A stretch of DNA of 64,000 nucleotides from Alviniconcha marisindica. Taxonomy: Eukaryota > Mollusca > Gastropoda > Provannidae. Under the pieces are notes generated by a model. It searched no databases, was not told the origin of the DNA, and saw only the letters and a list, made by a program, of their open reading frames with translations. The DNA lies in assembly GCA_018857735.1 (NCBI GenBank), contig JABMCL010002254.1, positions 1,336,001 to 1,400,000 on the forward strand, written 5' to 3'. Both the position numbers and the translations under genes were made by a program. Positions 44,431 to 55,009 of the stretch are shown here, one piece after another. Each line of letters begins with the position of its first letter. The first letter of the stretch is position 1.

Positions 44431-44434
44431 GGAA

Positions 44435-44940
44435 GCAGATGTGTTTAAACGGTGTGAAGACCAATTTGTTCGTTAATTTTATTGGGCCATTGGTCTTTTT
44501 TTGTTTGTTTGTTGCGACCCATGAAATTTGGTGACACGTAGTCACTTTCTTTGATGTTTTCTGCATTTATGTAATATATAGTTTAATCGGCATACATGTC
44601 ATCAGTAACTCTAAAATGTTTTGTACTACGTACGGTTTGTTTGTTAAATGGAGGCCTAAAAAGCTTGGCCGTTGTAACAGTTTGTATGACAAGACAACAG
44701 CCAGATCTCATTACCTTCTGTTCTGACTTGTGGTTACGTGCAAAGCGACATTAGTGTAAATAGTTGATGAGAGCGGTCTGTTAAACTGCACCCCAGCTAG
44801 GCAGGGGGAGGCAGAGCCCGTCAGCAGCGCTGTGCTGGGTGCATGCAGCCTCTGCCACTGGCCCTCGTTCAATGGGGAGGAAGGAAAGGCTTGAGAAGTG
44901 CAGGAATACCACAGTACAAGGCGAGGGGCCGGCTAGTTTA
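44435..44940. other. Unique stretch, no gene recognised
   Basis: T-rich on the left, mixed on the right; nothing else. Confidence 0.45.
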
Positions 44941-44944
44941 GAAC

Positions 44945-45330
44945 TGAAGTTTTCTCACTGTGAACTGACGAACTCAGACCTGCTTGCTTTCTCACCGTGA
45001 ACTGAGTCAGTAGTTCAGAACTGCTAGCTTTCTCCACTGTGGGCTAATTCAGAACTGCTAGCTTTCTCCACTGTGGGCTAATTCAGAACTGCTAGCTTTC
45101 TCCACTGTGGGTTATTTCAGAACTGCTAGCTTTTTTCACTGTGGACTAAATCAGAACTGCTAGCTTTTTCCACTGTGGACTAAATCAGAACTGCTTGTTT
45201 TTTCACTATGGACTAATTCAGTTTGTTTTCTCACCGTGAACTGAATCAGTAGTTCAGAACTGCTAGTTTTTTTCACAATGGACTAATTCAGCTTGTTTTC
45301 TCGCTGTGAACTAACTAGTAAGTAACTACT
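44945..45330. repeat. About 35-bp degenerate tandem repeat
   Basis: Units carry CAGAACTGCTAGCTTTCTCC then ACTGTGGGCTAATT, with an alternative TTGTTTTCTCACCGTGAACT unit on the flanks. Confidence 0.88.
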
Positions 45331-45534
45331 AGCGTCATCACATTGCTAGGACTTGTTCCGATTTGCTGGTTTCCTCTGCCTGTCCTGTTGACGCCAGCAA
45401 GGCCAAATCCCCGGGATGGTGCACTCCGACTCCAACCACTGCCATAACTGGTTATGCCATAGATCGTTTTTCTGAGACTATGGCGTAACCAATGTTTGTT
45501 GGTGTTCAGATAGCAGGAAATTTGTGCTACGCAG

Positions 45535-45707
45535 CCAGAGTTCAGGAGCTGTGTGAAAGTCGAGGTGGCCGTCTTGGGCTTTCCGTCCCAATGAGCCTTA
45601 CGGTTTCTGTAGACGTAAAGCTATACTGAACCGTGCTTCGGCATTGGTCAGTTTGTCCCTAATATGTCAGCCGACATCCGAGGGCATGAAGCTCTACTTC
45701 ATCATCA
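45535..45707 (+). mobile_element. E2 retroposon with 9-bp target duplication
   Basis: Complete head (AGAGTTCAGGAGCTGTGTG), central module and end GAAGCTCTACTTCATCATCA. GCTACGCAG on the left (45526-45534) and GCCACGCAG on the right (45708-45716) match at 8 of 9 positions. Confidence 0.87.
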
Positions 45708-45874
45708 GCCACGCAGACTACAGTCAAATTTTCTGAGGCTGCGTTTCTCATATAACCACTCGCGATGCTGACGCCGGCACAAAGCAAAGCAAAATCGTTA
45801 ATCCACTCTAATTTTTAACCCGGGGCAGACGCGCCCGACATTCACGTGCGTGCATCGACACTACGCTGCTTCCA

Positions 45875-45902
45875 CCATGGACCTGTATATATCGGTCCAT
45901 GG
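45875..45902. repeat. Inverted repeat around a TATATA loop
   Basis: CCATGGACC (45875-45883) and GGTCCATGG (45894-45902) are perfect complements around TGTATATATC. Confidence 0.85.
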
Positions 45903-46094
45903 CTTCCACAGTGTTAAGACTCCAGAGAGTATGCAGGACGCTGACACTTGAGACCGACAGAAGGGATTTTGGCAGACAGATGCACGGAGACGAGAAGTGC
46001 CTTTCAGCGGCGTCCCCATCTACGGCAGAGTGTGGAGGAAGGTGCCGGAAAGCGAGCTTGCAGTGTGGGTACGCTGCTGACAGGCACGCGCTGT

Positions 46095-46380
46095 CGGTTC
46101 GCTTTCTTCCTCACGACACGGCCCGTGGCTCGTGGTGCCGTCGGTTCGCTTTCTTCCTCACGACACGGCCCGTGGCTCGTGGTGCCGTCGGTTCGCTTTC
46201 TTCCTCACGACACGGCCCGTGGCTCGTGGTGCGTCGGTTCGCTTTCTTCCTCACGACACGGCCCGTGGCTCGTGGTGCCGTCGGTTCGCTTTCTTCCTCA
46301 CGACACGGCCCGTGGCTCGTGGTGCTGTCGGTTCGCTTTCTTCCTCACGACACGGCCCGTGGCTCGTGGTGCCGTCGGGG
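46095..46380. repeat. 47-bp minisatellite, 6 units
   Basis: GTCGGTTCGCTTTCTTCCTC then ACGACACGGCCCGTGGCTCG and TGGTGCC, nearly identical. ACGGCCCGT is close to palindromic. Confidence 0.96.
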
Positions 46381-46424
46381 TCCCTTTAGCTCAGGTGATG
46401 CTTCCACGGCGCCCGTGGCACACT

Positions 46425-46870
46425 TCAGAGACAGAGCTCTGGTTATGACACTTCAAAGACAGAGCTCTGGTTATGACACTTCAAAGACAGAGCTCTGGTT
46501 ATGACACTTCAAAGACAGAGCTCTGGTTATGACACTTCAAAGACAGAGCTCTGGTTATGACACTTCAAAGACAGAGCTCTGGTTATGACACTTCAAAGAC
46601 AGAGCTCTGGTTATGACACTTCAAAGACAGAGCACTGGTTATGACACTTCAAAGACAGAGCTCTGGTTAAGACACTTCAAAGACAGAGCGCTGGTTATGA
46701 CACTTCAAGGACAGAGCACTGGTTATCACACTTCAAAGACAGAGCTCTGATTATCACACTTCAAAGACAGAACTCTGGTTATGACACTTCAGAGACAGAG
46801 CGCTGGTTATGACACTTCAAAGACAGAGCTCTGGTTATGACACTTCAAAGACAGAGCACTGGTTATGAAA
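46425..46870. repeat. 28-bp minisatellite, about 16 units
   Basis: CTCTGGTTATGACACTTCAA then AGACAGAG. Variation (GCACTGG, GCGCTGG, TATCACA) is concentrated in the right half. Confidence 0.96.
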
Positions 46871-47433
46871 GCTGATGAGAGATGGCTGTTCATTTTGTAA
46901 ACGCGACCTTGGCGAGCCTTGTAGTGGGTGTTAGCCATTTAAGTGTTGACTAGATAATGAGACTTTTCTTCTTCGACCTTTAAATTGCCTTGCGGATGTC
47001 GTGGTGTGTTGGTGGTTTGCGAAGGGAAAAATCTCATCCGGAATTTCATTTTAACGGCTTGTGGTAGTGTCTCGTGCGAAACTGATACTAGATGATGCGG
47101 TAATTAAACCTGCTGATGGGGCGAGGTTATTGCCCGGCCGCATGGAGAACAAAAGGATCGATTTCTGGTTTGAAACTATTAGTTATACTGTGACGTTCTA
47201 ACGTGAAAGCGTCAACATTTCCCCCAAAAAAATTTGATTTGAAAACTGTTTGAAAACCGTTTCCCCGTCGTCGGTTTGAAGCGGGTGTTGAGTGGATTGC
47301 CCAGCGATGTGTGTGGGTGCCGGAAGATTGGACGCGGGACACCGACCACAACACTCGCCACCCTGAGGCCTCGCCACACATTCCAGCCTGCATGGCTCGT
47401 GGCATGCACACCGTTCAAGTAGAAACTTGTGAT

Positions 47434-47460
<27 letters not shown>
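47434..47460. repeat. Poly(G) run flanked by a 9-bp inverted repeat
   Basis: GTAGAAACT at 47419-47427 and its complement AGTTTCTAC at 47462-47470 bracket 27 Gs. Confidence 0.9.
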
Positions 47461-47464
<4 letters not shown>

Positions 47465-47929
47465 TTCTACGGGAAATTCCATGAGAGGTTTGATGAAATG
47501 AAGCATTAAAGCTGGGCTGGCTTTCCATTGATGCCGATCGGAACGGGTTGACGAGAGCTTCCGGTTCCACTTCACCGCCCTCGGGCCTCTGCAGAAAGGT
47601 AGCAGGCAGTCAACGTGTGTTTTCGTCCGGAAGTCAGCACTCGTGGGACACCCGTCTGCACGTCCTGCTGTCCCACACAGACACCGCTCTACCCGACACC
47701 CTCCCACGTCTCCAGTGCACCGTGCAGCATTCATTCTTCGACTTCTTGTCAGAGTCAACCAACCGTAAACTATTAGAAGTAAACATCGCAAACCGGTGTA
47801 TGCGTTTCTCAGCACCTGTCAATTATGAACAGTTATATTAAAGTTTCAAATAAAATCAAATAGCCTTGAAGGGAGTGAGTACAGTTTTTGTTTTCTGTGC
47901 TGCAAGTCCGTCATACAGCTGTCCTGAGG

Positions 47930-47982
47930 TGACCCTGTGTGGTTGACAGGACATTAAAATCCAATTACTGACTAACTAACCG
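47930..47982 (+). mobile_element. Retroposon 3' tail, family E3
   Basis: GGTGACCCTGTGTGGTTGAC then AGGACATTAAAATCCAATTA and CTGACTAACTAACC, the same arrangement as at 26406. Confidence 0.6.
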
Positions 47983-48799
47983 TTATACACGCACCACAGC
48001 GTACAATGTCGACGTTGTAGACTACAGCTGTGCCAGGACTGTGACACAAAGAAGGTGACACAACGCTGTGTAATTATTCCAGAGAAAACCCTTACAATAG
48101 AGTACGCAACGCGACGAGACTACAGAGCGCTCTACAACAGTGATGAGTGAATGAGCTCGTGCGGTAACACTTTGTCCAGAGAGAGCGGGCAAGAATGGCG
48201 GTTGGAGTGGAGAGAAATCGATGCAACGGGTTGCCCGCCTGGCCTGCCGGCAGCGATCTCAGGAGATGATGACACTCCCGCTGGCCGGTCTCTGACTGCT
48301 GCAACGCTTCAGCCAATGGAACCTTTTAGCTGGAAGTGGGGCGTCATCGCATCTTCACTCATCCCTCTGGACAGGCTGGAGCGAGCCTCTTAACGTTTGT
48401 CGCTCTTTGCTTCCTCCTCCCAACTTATGTTCGGCCTCTCGCTTTTTCCTAGCAGTGTCGACGGTCTCATGAGAGAATGACAGACCGAGCTGTTTTGTGA
48501 ACCATGCCGTATGCAGAACTTGATTGCTGAGGACAAACACGTCCCGTTTATATATAATGATAGACACTTGCTGCCAAAGCGCTTCAACTGAATTTTGAAA
48601 TTCTTTACAAAGAGAGATAATGAAAGCGCGCCTAGAATAGGAACGAACTAGACCTAGCTGCACCAGTGAGTAACGCGCTGCTTTTGGTGAATTACATCTT
48701 TTTAGTTTCGGAGCCGCCATTCGGCTCCCGATTCAAGCGGACCTCACTGACTGTTTCTGTAACCTCTAGGTGATGTTCTCCTTCCAGTCGTTGTGAGGG

Positions 48800-48870
48800 C
48801 AGGTTACCCGAGTGTGTGCCAAAGGATCACAGGTACACTACCTGAGTCTGTGTCAGAGGATCACAGGTAC
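48800..48870. repeat. About 38-bp duplication, 2 units
   Basis: Two units of GAGTCTGTGTCAGAGGATCA-CAGGTACACT type, with a few changes. Confidence 0.8.
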
Positions 48871-49208
48871 ACTTCTCGTTTCCTTGGACCTAAGGCCGTA
48901 ATTTTTCCTGTGTTGTTGACGTTGGTTTAGAGACACGTGTTCTTGTTGCATTAACTTCCTACGTCTGTGTGACCAACCTTCGGAGTCGGACTCACAATCG
49001 TGCAGCTGCACAAGACAGAGAATTGATCTCGGCTACAAGCTGCACACCTGTCTCCTAGTATTCGTCGTTGTTGGGCCGTAATGTGGTCTGTGGACGCTGG
49101 GTGAAGCGCCGTGGTGTCCGGAAGACGTCGGCCGTAAGGAAGCGGTGTGGGAAGGACTCGCATGCACTGGTAGCTGAGCGGGACTCAGTCTGATGTTCAG
49201 CAACAAAG

Positions 49209-49430
49209 TGTGGGGGCTGGACTACTCCCCCCGGAATCTGCTGGCTATGTGCTGTGGCTTCTTCACCTCCTCGGGCCGGGGGGACTCGGGGGGTCGGTTT
49301 GACGACGATGGGGGGCAGGACGGGGGCAAGGCGGGTGGGAAGGCTGACCACAGGCCGGACGGCGGGGAAGGCGAGAAGGTCAAGGCTGCAGGCTCCGTGT
49401 CCTACGGCACCACGGACGGCGCGGCCAATG
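49209..49430 (+). CDS. Candidate exon, possibly of the SYT14/16-like gene
   Basis: Open frame beginning WGLDYSPRNLLAMCCGFF and continuing as Gly/Asp/Lys-rich hydrophilic sequence to SVSYGTTDGAAN. It ends at the donor-like G/GTCAGT (49431) in phase 1; a TAA follows in frame a few bases later. G/C-ending codons dominate, as in the exon at 17343. With an acceptor at AAAG (49207-49208) the exon would be 222 bp and phase 1-1, compatible with joining that exon, but there is no good pyrimidine tract. Alternatively the ATG at 49193 (upstream in-frame stop at 49175) starts a first coding exon. I recognise no domain. Whether it belongs to SYT14/16 or another gene is unknown. Confidence 0.45.
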
Positions 49431-50395
49431 GTCAGTAACTGTAGTAACTGTAACTGGTCAGTGACTGTGGTAACCGTGGTCAGTAACTGTGGTAACTGTA
49501 ACTGTGGTCAGTGACTGTGGTAACTGTGGTCAGTGGCTGTGTAACTGTGGTCAGTGACTGTGGTAACTGTAACTGTGGTCAGTGACTGTGGTAACTGTAA
49601 CTGTGGTCAGTGGCTGTGTAACTGTAACTGTGGTCAGTGACTGTGGTAACTGTAACTGTGGTCAGTGACTGTGGTAACTGTAACTGTGGTCAGTGACTGT
49701 GGTAACTGTGGTCAGTGGCTGTGTAATTGTAACTGTGGTCAGTGACTGTGGTAACTGTAACTGTGGTCAGTGACTGTGGTAAGTGTAACTGGTCAGTGAC
49801 TGTGGTAAGTGTAACTGTGGTCAGTGACGGTGGTAACTGTGGTCAGTGACTGTGGTAACTAACTGTGGTCAGTAACTGTGGTAACTGTAACTGTGGTCTG
49901 TGACTGTGGTAACTGTAACTGGTCAGTGACTGTGGTAACTGTAACTGGGGTAACTGTAACTGTGGTCAGTGACTGTGGTAACTGTAACTGTGGTCTGTGA
50001 CTGTGGTAACTGTAACTGGTCAGTAACTGTGGTAACTGTAACTGGGGTAACTGTAACTGTGGTCAGTGACTGTGGTAACTGTAACTGGTCAGTGACTGTG
50101 GTAACTGTAACTGTGGTCAGTGACTGTAGTGAGTTCTGTAAACTGGTCAGTGACTGTGGTAACTGTAACTGGTCAGTAACTGTGGTAACTGTAACTGTGG
50201 TCAGTGACTGTAGTGAGTGCTGTAATTGGTCAGTGACTGTGGTAACTGTAGCTGGTCAGTAACTGTGGTAACTGTAACTGGTCAGTGACTGTGGTAACTG
50301 TAACTGGCCAGTAACTGTGGTAACTGTAACTGTGGTCAGTGACCAGTTACCAAACTGTAACTGGTCAATGACTGTGGTAACTGTAACTGTGGGGA
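49431..50395. repeat. Minisatellite starting at the candidate exon's donor
   Basis: Units of roughly 26-30 bp: GGTCAGTGACTGTGGTAACT then GTAACTGT. The first GGTCAGT is the putative donor, and the same GGTCAGT recurs in nearly every unit over 960 bp. Occasional units read GGTAAGTGTAACT, which is closer still to a consensus donor. Confidence 0.94.
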
Positions 50396-50439
50396 ACTGG
50401 CAGGCAGTCCGCTTGCTTCTCAAGTCGGCATGTGTGTGA

Positions 50440-50443
50440 GTGA

Positions 50444-50478
<35 letters not shown>

Positions 50479-50579
50479 TGTGGGTGTGTGGGTGTGAGTG
50501 AGTGAGTGAGTGAGCGTGCTAGGTGTGTGTGTGAGTGTGATGTGTGTGTGTGTGTAGTGAGTGAGTGTCAGTGTGTGTG

Positions 50580-50636
<57 letters not shown>

Positions 50637-50770
50637 TGGTGTGGTGTGGTGTGTTGTGTGTGTGGGTGTGTGGGTGTGGTGGTGTGGTGTGTTGTGTGTG
50701 TGTGTGTGTGTGGTGTGTGTGTTGGTGTGGTGTGTGGTGTGGTGGGGAGGGGGGGGGGGGGGGGGGGGGG
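50440..50770. repeat. TG/GGTG-rich tract ending in poly(G)
   Basis: (TG)n with TGGG, GTGA and TGGTG variants, then a G run at 50748-50770. Confidence 0.95.
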
Positions 50771-50774
50771 CAGT

Positions 50775-52205
50775 GTGGCGCTCAGCGTATCGGCTCTCTC
50801 GGTGCCTTCCTGCATTGTTATAGTCTTTCCTGTGCTCTTCAACATCAGACCTCTTCCATCCTCTCATTCCTTCCCCAGCTGGCCTTTCGCTGGCTCTGCC
50901 ATGGACACTGCTTGTCGCCCGTACCTCTCCACATCAGACCTGCCCTCCTACTCTCACTGGACTGTCACTCACTCGCTTTTGTCGTGTGCAAGGTGGCCCA
51001 GTGCTGACGAACAATACATAACCAAAACACCTCTATCATAATCCCCAGTTGTCATAAAGCCGCTGCATTGATTTGCTCGAGTTGGACACGTTAGTATGAA
51101 ACATGCCCCGCTTAAAAGTGTCCTCCGTAAACTGTTATTAATTCACCTGTGTCATCCTTTGTGAAGGTACAGAATTAAACCGTGTACACGATACATGCAG
51201 AGATGCACTTGACTGAACTGGCCTCCCCCGGGAATTCGAGGCTCCAGTAGCGGATGAGGACGAAGACGGTGTTTTGCAGGAAGTTGTTTACTGGGTTTTC
51301 TGCCTGCAACATGAGCGCAGTGATCTATTTAGGTCTGTGTTGTTGTGCACGTGCTGCACGTGACACTCGCTGACGTCAGAAAACGAAACGCTATCAGTTT
51401 CCTTTGTTTTTTGAGTCTGTAGAAGTAGCTCGGCCCTGGACCTCGTGCCGGTTATGTTACAAAGGCACTGACCTTTCCAGTGAAAGCACGGAACGGAAAC
51501 AGGCGTTGTCAGGTCATGCAGGAATGTTGGACACACGTCTGTGGTAGCCCTGCACGACCTTACACGCGGACTGGCCCCTGCCAGTGGGCAGCTGGTGTGA
51601 GAAGTAACTATAGAGACTGCACGCCGCAATCCTAACTGCTCCTTTAGCCACTCGTCAGGCGTACTTAGGGCTGTGGAGAGAGGTATTGATCCCTTGAGGA
51701 CACACGAAAGTCGCACCTTGTGTTTCTGTGGAGAGCGTGTGTCAACAGCGTGGTGCTGATCCTCCCGTCGCTGCTTGCTCGCGCTGCCGTAAACCCTCTA
51801 GGTCCTTGTCCTCTAGACCAAACCTCAGCCTGCCGGTTTGTCCTGCTTCGCAGCGCTTCACTCGCCAACTTCTTTTCTGTTTGCTCCTTAGCGCTCAGGC
51901 TTCTGTCCTCCTTTTTCTCCGTGTCGTCTCAAACTCGTTTAATAAAATAAAAATAAATAAAAAAGATTGAAGTATTTCTGTAACGTAAAATCTTGTCCGG
52001 AGAGACTAGTCTAATGGCATACACGCAAACACAGGCACCGGCACACAGGAGTATACATAAATTATACACCGTACACAGTTTACAACCAAGCTAAACAGAC
52101 AGTAGACAGGGACATGTGCCGGAGGAAGACAGCAGTGCGAAGTGGAAAACATGGCAGGCCCATTGTTTTGGGAAAAAATGTCTTGAGGTTAGATTTCAGT
52201 GAGTC
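50775..52205. other. Unique stretch, no gene established
   Basis: Several 65-148-residue frames on both strands lack domains. GCTTCTGTCCTCCTTTTTCT then TCTCAAACTCGTTTAATAAA at 51896-51945 resembles 53452-53490 (see next entry and findings). Confidence 0.4.
51896..51962 (+). mobile_element. Dispersed 3' segment (CTTCTGTCYTC...CTCAAACTCGT), copy 1
   Basis: GGCTTCTGTCCTCCTTTTTC-TCCGTGTCGTCTCAAACTCG then an A/T-rich simple tail. The matching copy at 53450-53490 is followed by (AAC)n(CA)n. This layout suggests a retroposon 3' end, and both copies lie within 1.6 kb. Confidence 0.5.
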
Positions 52206-52275
52206 CAAATAGGGTGCAGAGCAACAACAACAACAACAACAACAACACAGAGAGAGAGGGGGGGGGGGGGGGGGG
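52206..52275. repeat. (AAC)n-(AG)n-poly(G) compound microsatellite
   Basis: CAACAACAACAAC then AGAGAGAG and a G run of about 17. Confidence 0.95.
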
Positions 52276-52328
52276 AGAAGGGCAGATTCTACAGATTTGG
52301 GGAATAAAACAGTTTCAGACGCTACGGT

Positions 52329-52395
52329 CAGTTCCGTTCCGTTCAAGGTAGTGTCTAGGGGCTCCGGAAAGCCCATATTCGCTATATCCCGTCTA
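52329..52395 (+). mobile_element. Dispersed segment, copy 2 (shared with 193-257)
   Basis: GTTCAAGGTAGTGTCTAGGG then GCTCCGGAAAGCCCATATTC and ATCCCGTCTAGG, matching the segment near the left end of the window. Confidence 0.5.
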
Positions 52396-52465
52396 GGACC
52401 ATTTTGATGAAGAGTACATGTGGCAATCGGTTGAAAAGCTTGGTTTTTGATCTCTTGCTGTCAAC

Positions 52466-52547
52466 GGTAGGTAAGTAAGTAAGTACGTAAGTAAATTGGT
52501 GTTTTACGCCCAGTCAACCAGTGCGGTTATATCAGGGCGATCAACGG
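52466..52547 (-). mobile_element. Retroposon 3' tail, family E4 (inverted)
   Basis: On the minus strand: CGCCCTGATATAACCGCACT then GGTTGACTGGGCGTAAAACACC and a TTACTTACGTACTTACTTAC tail. Confidence 0.7.
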
Positions 52548-52574
52548 TAGGTACACACCGTGGAGTCACTGAGC

Positions 52575-52845
52575 GCTGGGAGAGCGATGTTGCCGCAGGG
52601 ATCGTGAGTGCAGGGAGTGCGATGTCGCCGCAGGGATAGTGAGTGCTGGGAGTGCGGTGTTGCCGCAGGGATAGTGAGTGCTGGGAGTGCGGTGTTGCCG
52701 CAGGGATAGTGAGTGCTGGGAGTGCGGTGTTGCCGCAGGGATAGTGAGTGCTGGGAGTGCGGTGTTGCCGCAGGGATAGTGAGTGCTGGGAGTGCGGTGT
52801 TGCCGCAGGGATAGTGAGTGCTGGAAGTGCGGTGTTGCCGTAGGC
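52575..52845. repeat. 35-bp minisatellite, about 8 units
   Basis: GTGTTGCCGCAGGGATAGTG then AGTGCTGGGAGTGCG, nearly identical in the middle and diverged at both ends. Confidence 0.96.
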
Positions 52846-52849
52846 ACTG

Positions 52850-53448
52850 GCTGGGGGCCGGGGAGACACGATGCTCTGCTGCCTCCTTGTCAGGTGGCTT
52901 CATCTCTCGCCCCTTGACCCCGGACCGTTGTCGCTGTTGTAGTCGTCCCCACCTGAACGCTCTGGGGGCCGCCCGGTATGCCGTTGTTCATCGACAAGTG
53001 CATTGCATGGCGTGAGAGGATCGTGTGTGGCCGTCTTTCTGCCTTTTCTGTTACCCCGTCAACACGGGCGGCCTCACACCGTCTTCACAGCGGGCTCACT
53101 GACTGTTTTAACCTTTTCTGAGACGTTTGCCGAGAAATGAGGTCGTTTTGGTGTCACCACGAAGCGTCTTGATTAATTATCAGTAATATTATTTTCTGTG
53201 ATCATGCACGACAGTTGGTGCCTTGAATGGGGATGAAGTAAGTGTATGGAATAGCTTCAGTACACGGCGCATTGATCAGTCCATGCCACGAGCGCCCGTG
53301 TGTGTGCGTGTGCTGACCGGTCGATGGGATTGGGACAAACTTATCTCCAGTTGCAGTCGATTGACGAGGTCTGGTTTTGCTCAAAGCATGTAGAATAGCG
53401 TCATATTCGTCTGGGTTTCCTTTTACCCCGCCTCGGATATATTTGTGA
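52850..53448. other. Unique stretch, no gene recognised
   Basis: No frame with a domain. Confidence 0.45.
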
Positions 53449-53449
53449 G

Positions 53450-53508
53450 CTTCTGTCTTCGTTTTTCTCCCTGCCTTCTCAAACTCGTATAACAACAACA
53501 ACAACAAC

Positions 53509-53557
<49 letters not shown>

Positions 53558-53605
53558 CACACACACAACACACACACACACACACACAGAGGGAGAGAGA
53601 GAGAG
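53450..53605 (+). mobile_element. Dispersed 3' segment copy 2 with (AAC)n(CA)n(GA)n tail
   Basis: GCTTCTGTCTTCGTTTTTCT-CCCTGCCTTCTCAAACTCGT then AACAACAAC, about 75 bp of CA with ACAACAC breaks, and GAGAGA. The unique part matches 51896-51945. Confidence 0.6.
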
Positions 53606-53919
53606 GGAGTGTTTTTTTTCGAGGAGCAGACTCCCAGTGAACGGAACCTTGCATCTCAAAGGAGGCAAATGTCAAAGCAATATCCTATTTCTGTGCGTGC
53701 ATGCGCGCCTGTTTGACAGTAAGTGTCCCGGAAGTCCCGCCCAGTGCGCCTCCATGCCATTAGCCCAGTTCCAAGCCCCACTGTCCTCTGCTGTTATAAA
53801 CAATCAAACATAAATCACAGTCACGAATGTTGCATGCTGATAGGAATTGTCTGGCAAGGCAGTTTCCAACTAATCACAGACAACACAGATTCAGTGGCAT
53901 TCATAGAAGCCTTATCCTC

Positions 53920-53924
<5 letters not shown>

Positions 53925-53991
<67 letters not shown>

Positions 53992-54013
53992 AGAAGAAGA
54001 AGAAGAAGAAAAA
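53925..54013. repeat. (AG)n then (AAG)n microsatellite
   Basis: About 60 bp of GA followed by GAAGAAGAAG and an A run. Confidence 0.95.
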
Positions 54014-54199
54014 AAGCACATGCACACATCACTGGACAATATCTTTAGCTGCTCATGAACTCATCTCTGTACGGTGTCTTCAGCACGTGAATACTTCACT
54101 ATGCGATGTCTTTACGTTAAACAACATTTATTTCATATATTCGTAACAATACATTGAAAATAGACGAGGAAGTATTGCATATATATATGTCGATGTCTT

Positions 54200-54520
54200 T
54201 GGTACGTGAACATATCCTTCTAAGATGTCTTCAGTTCATGGACATCACACTTTACGGTGTCTTCAGTGAATGAACACATTACTATAATGATGTCTTCAGC
54301 GCTTGAACAGATCACTTTGCCATATCCTCATACACCACACTTTACAATGTCTTCAGTACAGGAACACATTACTATAATGAGGTCTTCAGCGCTTGAACAC
54401 ATCACTTTTCCATATCCTCATACACCACACTTTACAATGTCTTCAGTACAGGAACACGTTACTATAATGAGGCCTTCAGCGCTTGAACACATCACTTTTC
54501 CATATCCTCAGTACGCGAGT
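54200..54520. repeat. 90-bp tandem repeat, about 3 units
   Basis: Units share ACTTTACAATGTCTTCAGTA, CATTACTATAATGAGGTCTT and CAGCGCTTGAACACATCACT. Each contains two weaker 'TGTCTTCAG' sub-repeats. The 139-residue frame is 30-residue repeats produced by the codon-length period. Confidence 0.92.
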
Positions 54521-54629
54521 ACACCTCTGCATAGTGTCTTTGCGCGTAACGTTTTAAACTGTTGGACATTTCGCTTGTTTGTTCCACTTGTCCATGTCCG
54601 TCGGCTGCGGACCAGGCGGTCAGTGCTTG

Positions 54630-55007
54630 CGTCACAAACATCCGGGTTTTGTCTTATTGTCGGGCTTTGTTTTTGAATTCCACAGACAGTAAAATGGGAT
54701 CTCCATTTGATTCTTTGTTTAAATAAATAAAAGGTACAGGTGTCACTTTCTGTTTGAGTTCTTCACATTGTGGACTAAATTTCAATGAATGGGCTGATAG
54801 AGCAGCAAAACGAGGAGCCATCAACAATATGCTGTCAACAGTATTAGATGTTTTTTTGTCTTCAAAGGAGATGTGCAGCGTCATTGAAAATGGTGTGCGG
54901 AAACGATTAGGATTAAGTCGATCAGTCTCTTTTTATCCAGTTATGAACAACGTCACAAGGGCTGAGTTTGGTAGACATACTTCTCCTCAACGCTACCAAA
55001 ACTAAAA
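54630..55007 (+). pseudogene. Decayed LINE ORF2 RNase H fragment
   Basis: In one frame, TDSKMG, then after a stop VTFCLSSSHCGLNFNEWADR and AAKRGA. The order DS, V-F-hydrophobic, S-HCG/HVG, NEWADRAAK is that of the RNase H domain at the end of ORF2 in several non-LTR retrotransposon clades, where TDS and the D of the AD motif are catalytic. It then runs about 55 residues (EMCSVIENGVRKRL) to a stop after RYQN. The in-frame TAA near 54725 and the lack of an upstream RT mark it as a fragment. The AT-rich downstream region to about 55682, ending AAATAAAAAAGAAGAAGAAG, could be its 3' UTR and tail. Confidence 0.6.
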
Positions 55008-55009
55008 TT

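Larger units (their letters stand above)
46875..48780. other. Largest mostly unique stretch, no gene established
   Basis: Contains a G run at 47434-47460, an E3 tail at 47930-47982, and a 121-residue minus frame at 48355-48720. That frame begins MAAPKLKRCNSPKAARYSLV and could be a first exon, but nothing else supports it. No family is recognised. Confidence 0.4.

Noticed and set aside
48355..48720. 121-residue minus frame beginning MAAPKLKRCNSPKAARYSLV
   Set aside because: The start is attractive (ATGGCGGCT), but there is no recognised domain, no clear donor at a sensible place and no partner exon. Kept only as a remark in the region entry.
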